Below are positions 62,980-64,000 of a DNA stretch of 64,000 bases, piece after piece. A program made the position numbers and the translations under genes. A model generated the notes under the pieces. The model did not search any database and was not told where the DNA came from. It saw nothing but the letters and a program-made list of their open reading frames with translations. Each line of letters starts with the position of its first letter. The first letter of the stretch is position 1. The DNA lies in contig JBBSGB010000019.1 in assembly GCA_038254545.1 (NCBI GenBank), positions 5,266-69,265 on the forward strand, given 5' to 3'. This stretch comes from CAHJXF01 sp038254545. Lineage in GTDB: Bacteria > Pseudomonadota > Gammaproteobacteria > Burkholderiales > Burkholderiaceae_D.

Positions 62980-63753
62980 GTGGCCACTCCGAAACTTCCT
63001 TACGACAACGGGGCCGAGGGCGAGTCGTTCATCTCGCACTTGGTCGAACTGCGCTCGCGCGTCGTCAAGTCGGCGCTCGCCATCATCGTGGCCTTCGTGT
63101 GCCTCGCGCCGTTCTCGTCGCACATCTACGACTTCCTGGCGATGCCGATGCTGAACGCGTTGCCGCAGGGCACGAAGATGATCGCAACCGGCGTCATCAC
63201 GCCCTTTCTCGTGCCGATCAAGGTGACGCTGCTGGTCGCGTTCATCCTCGCATTGCCGGTGGTGCTCTACCAGATGTGGGCGTTCGTCGCGCCCGGCCTC
63301 TATGCGCACGAGAAGAAGCTCGCACTGCCGATCATCTCGTCGAGCTTCATCCTGTTCATCATCGGCGTCGCGTTCTGCTACTACTTCGTGTTCGGCACCG
63401 TGTTTCGCGTGATCAACGAATTCGCGCCGAAATCGGTGACGGTCGCGCCGGACATCGACAGCTATTTCGGTTTCGTCATGACGATGTTCATCGCCTTCGG
63501 CGTGACCTTCGAGGTACCGATCGTGGTGGTCGTGCTGGTGCGATTCGGGATCATCTCGATTGCAACCCTGAAGAGCATCCGGCCTTACGTGATCGTCGCG
63601 TCTTTCGTGATCGCAGCGATCATCACGCCGCCCGACCCCGGCTCGATGCTGCTACTCGCGGTACCGCTGGTCCTGCTCTACGAGGTCGGCGTGTTCGTCG
63701 CGCGCTTCGTGCGCGTGACGAAGCGCAGGGAAGAAGGCATCGCGTCGAGTTGA
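62980..63753 (+). CDS. tatC: Sec-independent translocase subunit TatC
   Basis: 257 aa with six membrane helices. FISHLVELRSRVVKSALAII is the conserved N terminus, FVAPGLYAHEKKLALPI lies between helices, and FGVTFEVPIVVVVLVRFGII and PYVIVASFVIAAIITPPDPG follow. It recognises the twin-arginine motif. GTG start at 62980. Confidence 0.97.
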   Translation: MATPKLPYDNGAEGESFISHLVELRSRVVKSALAIIVAFVCLAPFSSHIYDFLAMPMLNALPQGTKMIATGVITPFLVPIKVTLLVAFILALPVVLYQMWAFVAPGLYAHEKKLALPIISSSFILFIIGVAFCYYFVFGTVFRVINEFAPKSVTVAPDIDSYFGFVMTMFIAFGVTFEVPIVVVVLVRFGIISIATLKSIRPYVIVASFVIAAIITPPDPGSMLLLAVPLVLLYEVGVFVARFVRVTKRREEGIASS

Positions 63754-63775
63754 AGCGAAGGGCGTTGCCGCTTCA
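63751..63775. terminator. Hairpin joining the two convergent stop codons
   Basis: TGAAGCG (63751-63757) pairs with CGCTTCA (63769-63775). The left arm holds the tatC stop, and the right arm holds the stop of the minus-strand gene. There is no T-run, so function as a terminator is uncertain. Confidence 0.35.
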
Positions 63776-64000
63776 GTCGGTCGCAGCAGGCGCGGCGCGC
63801 AACCAGTTGTTGAGCGGCACCGCGGCGGCCAGCGTCGTTGCGATGGTCTCCCGCAAATCGCGCGCGGCTCTAGCATTCTTCGCCGCCGTCAAGTCGAGAT
63901 CCGCGGTGACCACGAAGCTCTTCAATCGCAACAGCTCGCCGATGCGCTCGATGTCGGGCATGTCGGCGTCGAACCCGTTGGGCAATCTTGCTAGCTTGTC
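63773..64000 (-). CDS. C-terminal end of an unidentified protein (cut by the window edge)
   Basis: 75 codons open to the window end, reading LPNGFDADMPDIERIGELLR, then LKSFVVTADLDLTAAKNARA toward its stop at 63773. It has a normal soluble composition. I do not recognise the family, and in many Burkholderiales an unrelated DegQ-type protease lies here. It is convergent with tatC. Confidence 0.55.
   Translation of the reverse strand, partial: DKLARLPNGFDADMPDIERIGELLRLKSFVVTADLDLTAAKNARAARDLRETIATTLAAAVPLNNWLRAAPAATD

Overview
The window reads as a chromosomal segment of a high-GC betaproteobacterium, most likely Burkholderiales. The basis is gene order rather than a marker gene: kdsD-kdsC-lptC-lptA-lptB-rpoN-hpf-ptsN-hprK-(psiF)-rapZ, mlaFEDACB followed by an ABC-2 exporter, ibaG and murA, a compact his operon with short-form hisG, and hinT-tatABC. 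Coding density is very high, with many 1-8 bp start/stop overlaps. I see no rRNA, CRISPR array, insertion sequence, prophage or plasmid gene.

Layout. (1) 21-7476: a mixed accessory stretch with a transglutaminase-like protein, a YcaQ/AlkX-type winged-helix glycosylase, two DUF1840 paralogues, a BamE-like lipoprotein, a large patatin-like protein whose catalytic residues flank a multi-pass membrane domain, a DUF2177 membrane protein and a lipoprotein. (2) 7451-14692: a divergently controlled AcrAB-TolC-type efflux locus (TetR repressor; adaptor, RND pump, outer-membrane channel) with an AcrR-like operator over the TATAAT box. (3) 14721-18931: pqiA-pqiA-pqiB-pqiC, a lipid-transport system with PqiA split in two. 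(4) 18923-29043, minus strand: yifB/comM, ubiK, a broken S9 peptidase, pth, rplY, prs, tRNA-Gln, ispE, lolB and a TPR protein. (5) 29261-33396, plus strand: mutM, a dynamin-like GTPase and mutY. (6) 33393-44340, minus strand: DUF2332, Lon-N-like, rapZ, psiF, hprK, ptsN, hpf, rpoN, lptBAC, kdsC and kdsD. (7) 44449-63753, plus strand: a Kef-type antiporter, mla, an ABC exporter, ibaG, murA, hisGDCB, a small ABM-like gene, hisHAFIE, hinT and tatABC. A truncated minus-strand gene closes the window.

Together the genes form a core-genome block for the cell envelope: KDO synthesis and LPS export (KdsD/KdsC/LptCAB), phospholipid trafficking (Mla, Pqi), lipoprotein insertion (LolB), peptidoglycan precursor synthesis (MurA), Tat export and drug efflux. 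It also carries the nitrogen-PTS/RpoN control cluster and histidine biosynthesis. HisZ, which short HisG needs, is not here and should lie elsewhere.

I found no convincing wholly new multi-gene system. The points most worth a second look are the S9-peptidase pseudogene with three separate lesions (21137-22758), the membrane-interrupted patatin (3094-5811), the AcrR-like operator (8227-8250), the near-identical DNA repeat inside psiF, the uncharacterised small gene inside the his operon (58266-58574), and a few degenerate REP-like elements in intergenic gaps.
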